Below the pieces are notes generated by a model. It saw only the letters and a list, made by a program, of their open reading frames with translations, was not told the DNA's origin and made no database searches. From Pontibacter burrus (GTDB lineage Bacteria; Bacteroidota; Bacteroidia; Cytophagales; Hymenobacteraceae), in the NCBI RefSeq assembly GCF_010686685.1, contig NZ_JAAGWD010000004.1, positions 1 through 64,000 on the forward strand: a stretch of 64,000 bases of DNA, in the 5' to 3' direction. Positions 1-8,773 of this stretch are shown here, piece by piece (the first letter of the stretch is position 1; each line of letters opens with the position of its first letter). The position numbers and the translations under genes are program-made.

Positions 1-66
1 GAGAAGTTAAGCCCGGACGCGCCGATGGTACTGGCCTCACCGCCGGGAGAGTAGGTGGCCGCCAAC
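1..66 (+). rRNA. rrf: 5S ribosomal RNA, 3' part (truncated by window edge)
   Basis: The first bases match the 3' half of a bacterial 5S rRNA: the GAAGTTAAGCCC segment, the GATGGTACTG segment and the closing GGGAGAGTAGG followed by GCCGCCAAC are all recognisable. The 5' half lies outside the window, so this is the end of an rRNA operon read on the plus strand. A strong hairpin follows immediately. The exact 3' end is estimated from the expected pairing with the missing 5' end. Confidence 0.9.
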
Positions 67-74
67 CCCTTACA

Positions 75-107
75 AAGCCCTGTCCCCTACAAAAGGACAG
101 GGCTTTT
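75..107 (+). terminator. Rho-independent terminator of the rRNA operon
   Basis: A 12-bp perfect stem (AAAGCCCTGTCC pairing with GGACAGGGCTTT) with an 8-nt loop, ending in a T run, lies 9 bases after the 5S rRNA. Confidence 0.9.
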
Positions 108-582
108 GCGTTTTAATCCCCCCACCCTCTGCAGGAGGGCAAGGGCGCGCGTTTAAAGCAAAAAGGGGTGCAAGAGGTAAAGTGCGAAAAGAAAGACTGC
201 GGGCTTGTTCCCGGCATTGTAGCCGTTCGAAGGGCTACATACAGGTGAGAAGAGGAACGCCAAACGGCAGGTAGAAATGCCCATCAGCCTTCCATCGCTA
301 AGACAGCGGTGCTTCGGGCCTGGCTTTTACAGTTAAAGCTAGGTGAGGAATGCGCAACCTTGCCTGCTCCATAATCCTTTATTCTTATAGCCATCGTATC
401 CCTGTTGGCTGCTCGATCAAACAAAAGCCTTGACTACATTTCAGATACTTGTCAGTTGATTTTAAATTGTCATTTTGTTTTAAGTTAGGCTTATAGGAGC
501 TATTTGTAGCTACTATAAGCTTTATAGAAATCATGGATCAATAGCTTCTTATATCTAATATATTGATCATATGTGGGTAATA
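108..582. other. Intergenic region without a recognisable gene
   Basis: About 475 bases between the rRNA terminator and the terminator of the M16-like gene. I see no convincing open reading frame, tRNA or other RNA gene. A G/C-rich opening (CCCACCCTCTGCAGGAGGG, partly palindromic) resembles the C-rich dispersed repeats seen later in the window. A long hairpin is listed separately. Confidence 0.5.
489..520. repeat. Long hairpin in spacer
   Basis: GCTTATAGGAGCTA is followed, after a TTTG loop, by TAGCTACTATAAGC, giving a 14-bp stem with one mismatch. There is no T tract directly after it, so it need not be a terminator. Its function is unknown. Confidence 0.55.
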
Positions 583-621
583 AACAAAAGAGCCACTGAT
601 AATCTCAGGGGCTCTTTTGTT
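583..621 (-). terminator. Terminator of the porU-porV-M16 operon
   Basis: AACAAAAGAGCC pairs with GGCTCTTTTGTT, and an inner CTGA/TCAG extends the stem. The A-rich left arm becomes a T tract on the minus strand, directly downstream of the M16-like gene that ends at 651. It could work in both directions. Confidence 0.85.
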
Positions 622-650
622 ATGGCTAAGGAGGTGAGGTAATCTATTTA

Positions 651-1934
651 TTACGCCAGTTTTCCAGCAACTGCAGTTTTAAATTTATCTACTTCCAGAT
701 ATTGCTGAGCTAAAGACCTTAGTTCCTCAGTTGTTATAGTTCGGATAGTGGTAAGGTAATTACTATAATGATCGGTAGGTAGGTTATAGAGGATTATGCG
801 CTTATACTTATCTGCTTGTTCAAATATGGTCGCTATGTTGTTCAGGAACTTACCAATCATATAGCTTCTTACAGTTTCAAGCTCATCTTCTGGAATAAGT
901 TCTTCCTGTAGTTGTTTGATTTCTTTTGTTATTTCGTCAAGTGTACTTTGCGTAACCTGAAAGTTTACATCAGTACCTATAAAGAACAAACTATCTTTCT
1001 CCTTGGGAGAAATAGTGGAGTAGATTCCATAGGTATATCCCTTATCCTCCCGTATATTTTTCATGAGTCTGGAGCCAAAGTAGCCACCTAGTATTTCATT
1101 CAAAACTATAAGCTTGTTAAAGTCAGGGTGTGTAATATGTGGGAAGAGTGTGCCTGTACGAATAGATGATTGTAAACTGTCTTTTATTTCATCTACAATC
1201 AATGACCCACTCTCTTTATCCTGTTGTTCATAAGTCGCTTTTCGGCTTCCAGATCCAGAAATGGATAATCCTGATAATTCCTGTACTAGCATAGCTTCTA
1301 GTTCTTCTGTTATCGCGCCACAGGCAAATATTTCAAGGCCAGCTAAACTATAGTTCTCCTTATAGAATTGCTCAACATCCTGTTTCGCAATAGTATCTAA
1401 CCCATTATCATCGTAGCCAAATATGTATGGGTGATGGTCACCATATATAAGCTTAGTAAAAGAGTGTGTTGCCAGATAGCTATTTTTCTGACGCTGTATT
1501 TTAAGGTTCTGTTGATTCCGTTTTCTCAGCAGTTCGAACTCTTCTGTAGGGAAGGTTGGGTTTTGCAAAACATCCAATACAACAGGCATTAGCTCCTTTA
1601 CATACTTAGACAGGCAATACAAAGTAAATTCGGTTCTATCGTAGCCCGGTGTATTGTCGAAGGATGCCCCATAGTAGGCTATAGTTTCGGCAATGTCTTT
1701 GGCGCTATAGTTCTTTGTTCCTTCAAAGAGCATCTTAGCAGTAAGATCGGCAGCGCCTTTAACGCTTTCGTAGATCTTACCGGCCTTAAAAACAAAATCC
1801 AGCCTGACAACAGGCTGGGTTTCGCTCTTTATAATATGCAGCTTTACTCCGTTTGGTAATACTGTTACTTCAGCAACCTGAAGTGAAACCGCATCTATTT
1901 CTTTTATTTCTGGTGCTTTTGTTCTGTCAAGCAT
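651..1934 (-). CDS. M16 family peptidase-like protein lacking the zinc motif
   Basis: The 427-residue protein has the two-lobed layout of the M16 (insulinase/processing peptidase) fold: an N-terminal half with the conserved MLFEGT stretch (residues 68-73) and a C-terminal half with the RxxKGYTYG-like stretch typical of the second domain. In active members the zinc site HxxEH sits just before MLF. Here those positions read D63, A66 and K67, so the metal and catalytic residues are gone and the protein cannot be a standard protease by itself. M16 proteins often work as an active plus inactive pair, but no active partner is adjacent. No signal peptide is visible. It starts 15 bases after porV, so it is probably co-transcribed with porU-porV. 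Family assignment is firm; the role is unknown. Confidence 0.85.
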   Translation of the reverse strand: MLDRTKAPEIKEIDAVSLQVAEVTVLPNGVKLHIIKSETQPVVRLDFVFKAGKIYESVKGAADLTAKMLFEGTKNYSAKDIAETIAYYGASFDNTPGYDRTEFTLYCLSKYVKELMPVVLDVLQNPTFPTEEFELLRKRNQQNLKIQRQKNSYLATHSFTKLIYGDHHPYIFGYDDNGLDTIAKQDVEQFYKENYSLAGLEIFACGAITEELEAMLVQELSGLSISGSGSRKATYEQQDKESGSLIVDEIKDSLQSSIRTGTLFPHITHPDFNKLIVLNEILGGYFGSRLMKNIREDKGYTYGIYSTISPKEKDSLFFIGTDVNFQVTQSTLDEITKEIKQLQEELIPEDELETVRSYMIGKFLNNIATIFEQADKYKRIILYNLPTDHYSNYLTTIRTITTEELRSLAQQYLEVDKFKTAVAGKLA

Positions 1935-1949
1935 TCTAAATTGTTGTTC

Positions 1950-3068
1950 TTAATCAAGGTTGAGTGCTAAGCTAAAACGCAATGTTTCGGCTAAAGGATT
2001 ATTCTTATCATTCGGGATCAGGTAAGCTGCATCTACACCAAATTTCTGGTAACGCAGGCCCAGGCCCAGCGAAAAGAACTGGCGACCGCCTTTCTCTTCA
2101 TTCTCGTAAAAATAACCGGCTCTTGCCGCAAACAGGTTGTTATACCAATACTCTAAACCTGTATTAAAGTTTACTTCTTTAAACTCTTCGCTTGCTCCGC
2201 CTTCTGCATCGCCAAAGGATGTAAAGATGGCGCTAACCACAGACTGATCCGGATCGGCAGAAGGAGATGGTACCAACAGCTTATTCGCATCAAATAAGAA
2301 GGTAATGCTATTAAAAGCATCCATGTTATATTTAATGGCCGTACCTAGTTTAAGGTTGGTAGGCAGGAAGCTTTTGGCAGTAGACTCCGAGTAAGCTATT
2401 TTTCCACCAATGTTAGATATGTTAGCACCCAAGCCAAGGTTTAGGTTTTGGTTCAGGTCGCGGTTATAGTACACGCCAACGTCTACAGAGGCTGTGTTAC
2501 CAGGCTCTGCTTCTATGTTTGATGTACTGCTCACGTTTACATCGCCGGCCAGGTTAGAATGTATAAAGCGGGCAGCAATACCTAAGCTCAGGTACTCGCT
2601 CAGTGCCTGGCCATAAGCTACCGATATAGCATATTCTTTCGGATTGAAATCCTGTATCGGGTTACGCTGATCATCTATAAACTGTATCTCTCCCAGGTCA
2701 AAGTACATCAGAGAAAGCGAAATGGCTGATGTTTCGTTTATCTTTTTATAACCAGACAGGTAGTTCAGCGACATATCATCGGTGATGTTGCGCAACCATG
2801 GCGAGTATGAGAAGCTCACACTCAGGTCGTTAGGAGCGAAGCCAAGTTTGGCCGGGTTCCAGAAAGGAGCGTTTGCATCAGGACTTAAGGCTACACCAGC
2901 TTCACCGAGCGCCGCTGATCGGGCATCCGGGGCAACCAAAAGTACAGGTACTGCGGTTGTTAAAACCTGCCCATCCTGGCCAATGGTAGTTTGAGCAAAA
3001 GCAGCTGGGGCTGCGGTTAAGGCTAACGCAAATGCTGCAACCTTTAGTAGTATACTTTTTCTATACAT
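1950..3068 (-). CDS. porV: Type IX secretion system outer-membrane protein PorV (LptO)
   Basis: The 372-residue protein has a clear signal peptide ending AFA|Q (about residues 1-26), followed by the PorV-family opening with the DARSAALGEAGVA stretch (about 48-61) and FWNPAKLGF, then alternating strands of an outer-membrane barrel. In Porphyromonas and Flavobacterium PorV shuttles type IX substrates from the translocon to the sortase PorU on the cell surface. Here the gene follows porU by 49 bases on the same strand, the usual pairing, and an M16-like gene follows it. Length and context fit the family well. PorQ is the nearest alternative, but the porU neighbour favours PorV. Confidence 0.92.
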   Translation of the reverse strand: MYRKSILLKVAAFALALTAAPAAFAQTTIGQDGQVLTTAVPVLLVAPDARSAALGEAGVALSPDANAPFWNPAKLGFAPNDLSVSFSYSPWLRNITDDMSLNYLSGYKKINETSAISLSLMYFDLGEIQFIDDQRNPIQDFNPKEYAISVAYGQALSEYLSLGIAARFIHSNLAGDVNVSSTSNIEAEPGNTASVDVGVYYNRDLNQNLNLGLGANISNIGGKIAYSESTAKSFLPTNLKLGTAIKYNMDAFNSITFLFDANKLLVPSPSADPDQSVVSAIFTSFGDAEGGASEEFKEVNFNTGLEYWYNNLFAARAGYFYENEEKGGRQFFSLGLGLRYQKFGVDAAYLIPNDKNNPLAETLRFSLALNLD

Positions 3069-3116
3069 AAGTAGAATTGATAACTATATCAAATATAGGG
3101 ATAATACAGTATTGTT

Positions 3117-6100
3117 CTAATTTAAAATTACAAGTTTTTCAAATTTAGACGCTTTGGCACCGTCATGGCGCGAACGAACCGAGATTCTATAAATGTAAAC
3201 GCCACGACCCAGTAAATCATTATATTCATCGCGCCCATTCCATGAAATTGCTGCTACATGAGCCGGCGCAGTATAACTTGTTGTCTCCAAAGTTCTTATC
3301 AGTTTACCAGATATAGTGTAAATCTGTACCTGAATATCAAGGTCTTCGCCAGCCCGATTATGGTCAAAATGGAATGTTGTATTTGTTGAGAACGGGTTCG
3401 GGTAGTTAAGCACATGGTCTAACGAAAAATCTGCATCATTAGATACAAAAAACTCTATGTATTCTTCGGCAGAGTTATTATGCGTGTCCCAGGCTTTAAA
3501 TCGGAGGGTATGCAGCCCGTTTTCCAGGTCTTTCAACTGGTAAGTAATCCGACCGCTCTGGTAGCTGTCTTTATCAGAAGTGTAGTATTCGTTCAGGATG
3601 ATCGGGTTCTCCTCGTTTCCGTCCAGTACTGCTACCAGCTCGTGGCCAATACCCAATCCCGCCGTATTTATGCCGTTCTCATCAAACAGTTTTACCAGTA
3701 AATTAGGTGTGGCACCGGTACTACCACCAAAAACAAAAGATTCGTCTTCTAAATATAATTCAACTCTTGGTGGTGTGTTATCTGTAACTACTTGGGTTGC
3801 TGTTCCACCAACTGTTATAGTTGTATTTGAGCCGATTGCATCCTGTGTAGCGCTGCTAGCATGTAAGGTGATTTTACCTGTTCCGTACTGGTAAGCAATG
3901 TCCTTTGGAACTACAAAGCTAACAGAGAACAGGCCATTCGTAACACTGGCAGCCCCTTCGTACAACACATTCTTGCGCAATTTTACAGGTACCTGTGGTG
4001 CACGTTCATCTCCGTAAGTTTGCTGGGTAGATTGTTTCTCGAAGATGGTGATGCGTAATGTACCATTAAAGTCTGATGCTAATGAGCCCGTAGTGCTCGT
4101 AACCTGTCCTTTCAGTGTTACTTTGCCAAGAGCACGGAGGGTATCAGTTGCAGCTTCGCGATCATTGATATGGGTGATCTGTGCTTTAAGAGGAGGGGAG
4201 GACAGCCTCAGACCTGGATCAGATAAAAGTGTGAAGTTACGGTTATAAACGCCACGCGAGCCACTTACATTATCGGTAATACTGTTATTCTTGGTTTGCA
4301 GTACTAGGTCGCCGAGGCGTGGTATGATGCCTGTTGGTGGTGTAAAGGCGCTTTTAAAGAAATTACGGTTTAGTACACGGTTGCCGCTTGAGTAGACCGG
4401 TCTAGTAGTTGTAATAAGGCCGACAGCGCCGCCATTTGGGTGCAGTAGAGCAATCTCAGCTCCTGAAATTCTGGTAGGGTCATCGTAACGGCCAAATTCG
4501 CACGTGGCGGTAAGCATAAAGGTAAGCCTGTCGGAGTTTTGCCACGACGCGATCTGGGGTATAGTAAGCACCTGTTCTGCCGCCCAGCTTACCTCGTTCC
4601 CGTGACCGGTATAGTTTACGAGGAGCGTGCCTTGCTCTATAGCAGCATTCAGGTCCTGGTTAAGTTGAGGAACACGCTGCCCGTTGGCTACAGCCTCTTG
4701 CCGGTACAGATCAATGTATAGTTTGCTGGCGGTATAGTTTGGCGCTTCACTTTCCAGAAAATCTGCCAGGGCTTCGGCGTCTTCCTGGTGTTCGTTAAAG
4801 TCTCCGTCGTCTGATACAAGTGTTACCTGCGAGCGCCATTTGCCAAGGTGGCTGTTGGTTTCATAGGCGATAATCTTATTCACCATAGTAGCGGCTTCCT
4901 GTGCGTTCTTGGCCGGAAGCCTGCCTATGCCAATGTCCAGCAGCTGATCACCCGAGTTGTCTTCAGCCCATTCGCCTTCTTCAGGGTCCAGGAAACCATA
5001 GTAATCTTCGGAAGAGTAACTGGCAATAGGGTGCAGCGACTGCCGTGATTGGTAAGTAGGAACCAGGTTGGTGTTGTTCAGTAGGCGATTTTTAAAGTCG
5101 TAGGATGCATCGCCAAACAGCAACAGGTACATCAATTCGTTGGCGGGCTTGTTGCTGCGGTTATACAGCATGCGCATAAAATTCCGGATAGCCGTTACAT
5201 CCTGTCTGCCCGACGAAAATTCGTTATATACCTGCGTAGTGGTAACAACTATACTTTTCAGGTTACTTTTGGAGTTACGATGTGCTGCCAGGCGGTTAGC
5301 TTCCTGCAACAGTGACGGATGTGTAACTATAACATGATCTATCGTTCCATCCAGGTTCAGGCTGTGCAGGTTCTGGTTTGCCACTTTGCCCTTAACTATA
5401 GGTTTCAGGTCGATGCCGTTTTCATTGAACACCACAAACTCGCGCAGCACATCAGAAGGGGCAGCAAATTGCAGCACACCGCTATAGTTGGTCTGTTGTT
5501 GCAGTGGGCGCAGCGGGTCGGTAACATCCCACACTTTGGCGGTGTTGGGTGCATCGGCAATGCTATAGTTGCTGATGGAGCTGTTTAAGCTGGCTGCAGA
5601 GCGGAAAGCAGTTTGTTGGTTGTATAGTTTGAGCTGACGTTGGTAGTTTAGCTCGAGGTAATTCAGGTTGCCTGTTGCGGATGCATCGGTCAGCAAATTA
5701 AATGTAATGTTGATCCTGGCTTCGGTGGCATTGGCTTGAAGCGGAAGGCTAAATGTTTGGGCGCCATCTACGCCCTCGGGGTGGTAGGGGTAAGTGCCAC
5801 GACCAGCTATAGTTATAGTTCCCAGTGTAGCGTTGCCGGACCTGAAGGTAAACGAACTGCCCGTAGAGGAATTCCCCAGCATGGCGGCTGTTAACTTTGG
5901 TGTAGTGCCTAACACTAACCCCGATACGGGCAATGTAAATTCCCGAGAAGTAGTAAAGGTATTGAATTCTTCGCCGTACCATTCGCGGCCGGAGTGCACC
6001 GCGTTCATCAAATCCCGTTCATGAAAAACGTACTCGTTAAACGTGTTTATAGTTTGGGCAGCTCCTGAAATCTGTGGTCTGCTTTGCACACGCAATCCCG

Positions 6101-6986
6101 AACTATAGCCTACACGCAAAAAGTAGAAGGCTGTATCTGAGTAAACATTATAGGTGTGTTCGAACCTGTCCTGCTGCTGGTTATAGTGCCAGGTGTGTGG
6201 CCCCTGCCCGTAGAAAAGAATATAGTCGCTGTCGTTGAATTGCCCGTCCTGTTCGCCTGCTACAACTATAGCATTCTCCTGCAGGTCATCAACAACCGGT
6301 GCGTTATTAGGTTGAGGAAGCATTTTACCGCCGTTCCCGAATAGCTGTATTGTTCTGGGGTCTATAGTTTGGAGGTTGATGCCAAGGGCCTGTAAGGTAG
6401 CCTTATCTATTTTATGAATACCCGATTGTGTTACAGTCAGCTTATACCACTCGCCGGAGCTGAGCACGGAGCTGGTAGCAAAATTATCTGCATTAGTTCG
6501 TTCTATTGTTTGAGTAGCTATAGTTTCGGGACTATAACTATAGCTGAAACGGGTAAGTTTTTCGAGCTGGTTGGTTTGTGGGTTGCGACGAATGGGCAGG
6601 ATCGAAACTATAGTTACCGGTAGCTTATTCTGCCGGGCATTTAAAATTTCGACCTTTGGCTCTGTGCTAAAAATTATGTCCTTAAACTGATCCTGCTCTT
6701 TAGTTGTGAAAGGTGCAAATACAGCATCTGTTACCTTAAAATTACTGATGTGCGTGTTGGGGATGGAGAGGCGGTAGTAAGGCAGACGCCCCAGTAGATC
6801 GATACTGGCACCTTTAAATGACGGTATCTTTGCTTCATGACCGGTAACCGGAAACACGGCTTCCTGAGTATCCCAGGTTAAGGTAATAGGTTCTGTGGCT
6901 TTTTGTTGGGCTATAGCTGTGCCAGCCAAGGAGCTTAGGAAAAGCAGCAAGTATACCAGCAAATGTAAACGTGACTGCATAGGCAT
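3117..6986 (-). CDS. porU: Type IX secretion system sortase PorU
   Basis: The 1289-residue protein has a signal peptide (about 1-26) and a gingipain-like C25 peptidase domain. The catalytic His lies in NYTGHGNEVSW (about residue 795) and the catalytic Cys in LTATCEFGRYDD (about residue 829), followed by an ISGAEIALLHPNGG segment. The C-terminus carries a type IX sorting domain: the YPNPF motif and the GVYIYRI stretch. PorU cleaves the C-terminal signal of secreted proteins and attaches them to anionic lipopolysaccharide. Length agrees with other Bacteroidota PorU proteins. It is the first gene of the porU-porV-M16 run. The coding sequence is unusually rich in CTATAG hexamers (about ten). Confidence 0.95.
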   Translation of the reverse strand: MPMQSRLHLLVYLLLFLSSLAGTAIAQQKATEPITLTWDTQEAVFPVTGHEAKIPSFKGASIDLLGRLPYYRLSIPNTHISNFKVTDAVFAPFTTKEQDQFKDIIFSTEPKVEILNARQNKLPVTIVSILPIRRNPQTNQLEKLTRFSYSYSPETIATQTIERTNADNFATSSVLSSGEWYKLTVTQSGIHKIDKATLQALGINLQTIDPRTIQLFGNGGKMLPQPNNAPVVDDLQENAIVVAGEQDGQFNDSDYILFYGQGPHTWHYNQQQDRFEHTYNVYSDTAFYFLRVGYSSGLRVQSRPQISGAAQTINTFNEYVFHERDLMNAVHSGREWYGEEFNTFTTSREFTLPVSGLVLGTTPKLTAAMLGNSSTGSSFTFRSGNATLGTITIAGRGTYPYHPEGVDGAQTFSLPLQANATEARINITFNLLTDASATGNLNYLELNYQRQLKLYNQQTAFRSAASLNSSISNYSIADAPNTAKVWDVTDPLRPLQQQTNYSGVLQFAAPSDVLREFVVFNENGIDLKPIVKGKVANQNLHSLNLDGTIDHVIVTHPSLLQEANRLAAHRNSKSNLKSIVVTTTQVYNEFSSGRQDVTAIRNFMRMLYNRSNKPANELMYLLLFGDASYDFKNRLLNNTNLVPTYQSRQSLHPIASYSSEDYYGFLDPEEGEWAEDNSGDQLLDIGIGRLPAKNAQEAATMVNKIIAYETNSHLGKWRSQVTLVSDDGDFNEHQEDAEALADFLESEAPNYTASKLYIDLYRQEAVANGQRVPQLNQDLNAAIEQGTLLVNYTGHGNEVSWAAEQVLTIPQIASWQNSDRLTFMLTATCEFGRYDDPTRISGAEIALLHPNGGAVGLITTTRPVYSSGNRVLNRNFFKSAFTPPTGIIPRLGDLVLQTKNNSITDNVSGSRGVYNRNFTLLSDPGLRLSSPPLKAQITHINDREAATDTLRALGKVTLKGQVTSTTGSLASDFNGTLRITIFEKQSTQQTYGDERAPQVPVKLRKNVLYEGAASVTNGLFSVSFVVPKDIAYQYGTGKITLHASSATQDAIGSNTTITVGGTATQVVTDNTPPRVELYLEDESFVFGGSTGATPNLLVKLFDENGINTAGLGIGHELVAVLDGNEENPIILNEYYTSDKDSYQSGRITYQLKDLENGLHTLRFKAWDTHNNSAEEYIEFFVSNDADFSLDHVLNYPNPFSTNTTFHFDHNRAGEDLDIQVQIYTISGKLIRTLETTSYTAPAHVAAISWNGRDEYNDLLGRGVYIYRISVRSRHDGAKASKFEKLVILN

Positions 6987-7081
6987 TGCACAGAACTAAA
7001 AAAGCAGATAATGCCCACCTGTATCAGGAAGGCATCATCTGTAAATAACATAAAAACAGGCAGCTTATTGTGCCCGGTAAT

Positions 7082-7333
7082 TTATACTTGCTTCAGGTCG
7101 TACTCATACGACTCCATGATCAGGTTAGCCAGCAGTTTGCTGCACGCCTTCTCCACTTTCTCGCGGGCTATAGTTTCATTTTCGGCTTCCAGGTGCAGGG
7201 TAATGTGTTTGCCAATGCGCACGTTCTCTACCTGGTCCAGGCCAAGATGCTCCAGGCCAAGCAATACAGCTTTACCTTGTGGGTCTAACAACTCTGGGCG
7301 TGGCATTACATTTATTTCGGCAACGAATTTCAT
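7082..7333 (-). CDS. purS: Phosphoribosylformylglycinamidine synthase subunit PurS
   Basis: The 83-residue protein matches PurS in length and pattern: an opening strand MKFVAEINVMPRPELLDPQG, then the KAVLLGLEHLGL helix, VRIGKHITL, and a closing helix with KLLANLIMESYEYD. PurS joins PurL and PurQ to make FGAM in purine synthesis, and acts in the cytoplasm by delivering ammonia from PurQ to PurL. It begins two bases after the pssA stop codon, so the two are probably translationally coupled. purQ is in this window but 9 kb away (16706-17398), and purL is not here, so the complex is encoded at scattered loci. Confidence 0.92.
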   Translation of the reverse strand: MKFVAEINVMPRPELLDPQGKAVLLGLEHLGLDQVENVRIGKHITLHLEAENETIAREKVEKACSKLLANLIMESYEYDLKQV

Positions 7334-7335
7334 GG

Positions 7336-8034
7336 TTACGCGGTTTGTTTATTGAAAATAGATAACACTATATATAGCACTATGATAAGTGGTATAGCTG
7401 CGAAGTTAAGAAGAGCCAGTAATATAACCGAAAGCCCTACGAAAATAAAGCGCACTGAATTGTCGGCCCAGTTCAGGTTCTTGAATTTTAGCGCAAAAAG
7501 TGGCAGCTCTGCCACCAGTAAAAACGAAAGAATAAGCGTAGCTGCCAGCAACACCAGCTTGTTCAGGATAATGGCAAAAGCCATCAGCTCGCCGCTGGCC
7601 AGTATAAGCGGCAACGAAGCCACAAAAATAGCGCAGGCCGGCGTAGGCAACCCGATAAACGATGTGGTCTGACGGGTGTCGATGTTAAACTTGGCTAAAC
7701 GCAACGCCGAGAAAACCGTGATAATGAAACCGGCAAACGGAACTATAGTTTCCGGTAAAAACGAAACTTCTTCTGCGCGCTGCAGCAGCATAAACATCAT
7801 CGCCCCGGGCACTACGCCAAACGATACCACATCGGCCAGCGAATCCAGTTGCTTGCCAATTTCGGAATAAGCACCCAGCACGCGGGCTACCATGCCATCC
7901 AGAAAATCGAAAACAGCAGCAAGGCCGACCAGGTAAGAGGCATAAACCAGTTCGTTCTGGAAAATAAGATATAGTGCCACGCAACCCGAAAACAGGTTAA
8001 GGCAGGTGATAAAGTTAGGGATGTGTTTCTTCAT
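7336..8034 (-). CDS. pssA: CDP-diacylglycerol--serine O-phosphatidyltransferase
   Basis: An integral membrane protein with several hydrophobic helices and the CDP-alcohol phosphotransferase signature: DG, AR, then G and two spaced Asp residues in LDGMVARVLGAYSEIGKQLD followed by SLAD (about residues 45-68). It makes phosphatidylserine from CDP-diacylglycerol and serine, the first step toward phosphatidylethanolamine. I chose the ATG at 8034 (MKKHIPNFITCLNL), the usual start of the family. An in-frame ATG at 8055 would add seven residues encoded over an AACTATAGTT palindrome and looks less likely. It lies in a run with the upstream metallo-hydrolase and downstream purS. Confidence 0.92.
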   Translation of the reverse strand: MKKHIPNFITCLNLFSGCVALYLIFQNELVYASYLVGLAAVFDFLDGMVARVLGAYSEIGKQLDSLADVVSFGVVPGAMMFMLLQRAEEVSFLPETIVPFAGFIITVFSALRLAKFNIDTRQTTSFIGLPTPACAIFVASLPLILASGELMAFAIILNKLVLLAATLILSFLLVAELPLFALKFKNLNWADNSVRFIFVGLSVILLALLNFAAIPLIIVLYIVLSIFNKQTA

Positions 8035-8060
8035 GAAAACTATAGTTCGCAGCAAGGGTG

Positions 8061-8696
8061 TTACTGCAAAAATGGGTTGTATTTCTTTTCGTGGCCGATG
8101 GTGGTTTCCGGCCCGTGGCCTGGATATACGGTCACCTCATCCGGCAACACAAATAGCTTGGTTCTGATGCTTGAAATTAAGGTGTCATAATCGCCGCCGG
8201 GCAGGTCTGTGCGGCCAATACTTTCCTGGAACAGCACATCGCCGGCAATCAGGGTCTTGTCTTCTTTATGATAGAACACCACGTGGCCCGGTGCATGGCC
8301 CGGTGCAAAAATAATTTCCAGGGTAGTATTACCGAATTTCACCTGTCCGCCTTCTTCTAAATAAGAGGCTGGCAACTGCTCTTCGTAGCCTGTAATACCA
8401 TAAACCGGCGCATAAACAGGTATGGCACGCAGGGTATCCAGGTCTTTTTCGTGTATTTCAAGTCCTACGTTATAGGTATCGGCTACAAACTTATTGCCCA
8501 GCACATGGTCTATGTGGCAATGTGTGTTCAGCAGGCGCACCACCTTCAGGTTATTGTTCGTGATAAACTGCTGTAGTTTATCATTTTCTTTTTTATCCGA
8601 ACAGCCCGGGTCTATTACCACGCACTCATTGGTGTCGTCGTACAGCACATAGGTGTTTTCGGCGAAGGGGTTAAACGTAAAGCGTGCTATTTTCAT
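8061..8696 (-). CDS. MBL-fold metallo-hydrolase (glyoxalase II-like)
   Basis: The 211-residue protein has the metallo-beta-lactamase fold signature THCHIDH (residues 58-64), then FAPGHAPGHVVFYH, the metal-bridging Asp in LIAGDVLF, and a final His in VYPGHGPET. These are the residues of a two-metal hydrolase, and the size is that of the small bacterial glyoxalase-II-like group. The true substrate cannot be told from sequence. It is cytoplasmic, with no signal peptide. It is divergent from the FAD oxidoreductase at 8774 and is the first gene of the minus-strand run toward pssA-purS. Confidence 0.9.
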   Translation of the reverse strand: MKIARFTFNPFAENTYVLYDDTNECVVIDPGCSDKKENDKLQQFITNNNLKVVRLLNTHCHIDHVLGNKFVADTYNVGLEIHEKDLDTLRAIPVYAPVYGITGYEEQLPASYLEEGGQVKFGNTTLEIIFAPGHAPGHVVFYHKEDKTLIAGDVLFQESIGRTDLPGGDYDTLISSIRTKLFVLPDEVTVYPGHGPETTIGHEKKYNPFLQ

Positions 8697-8773
8697 AGTA
8701 TACTGGTAGCTATAGCCTGTAAAATCGGGTTCTAAGTTACAAATTTAACGGGTACATCTCGTAACTTGCCTGC

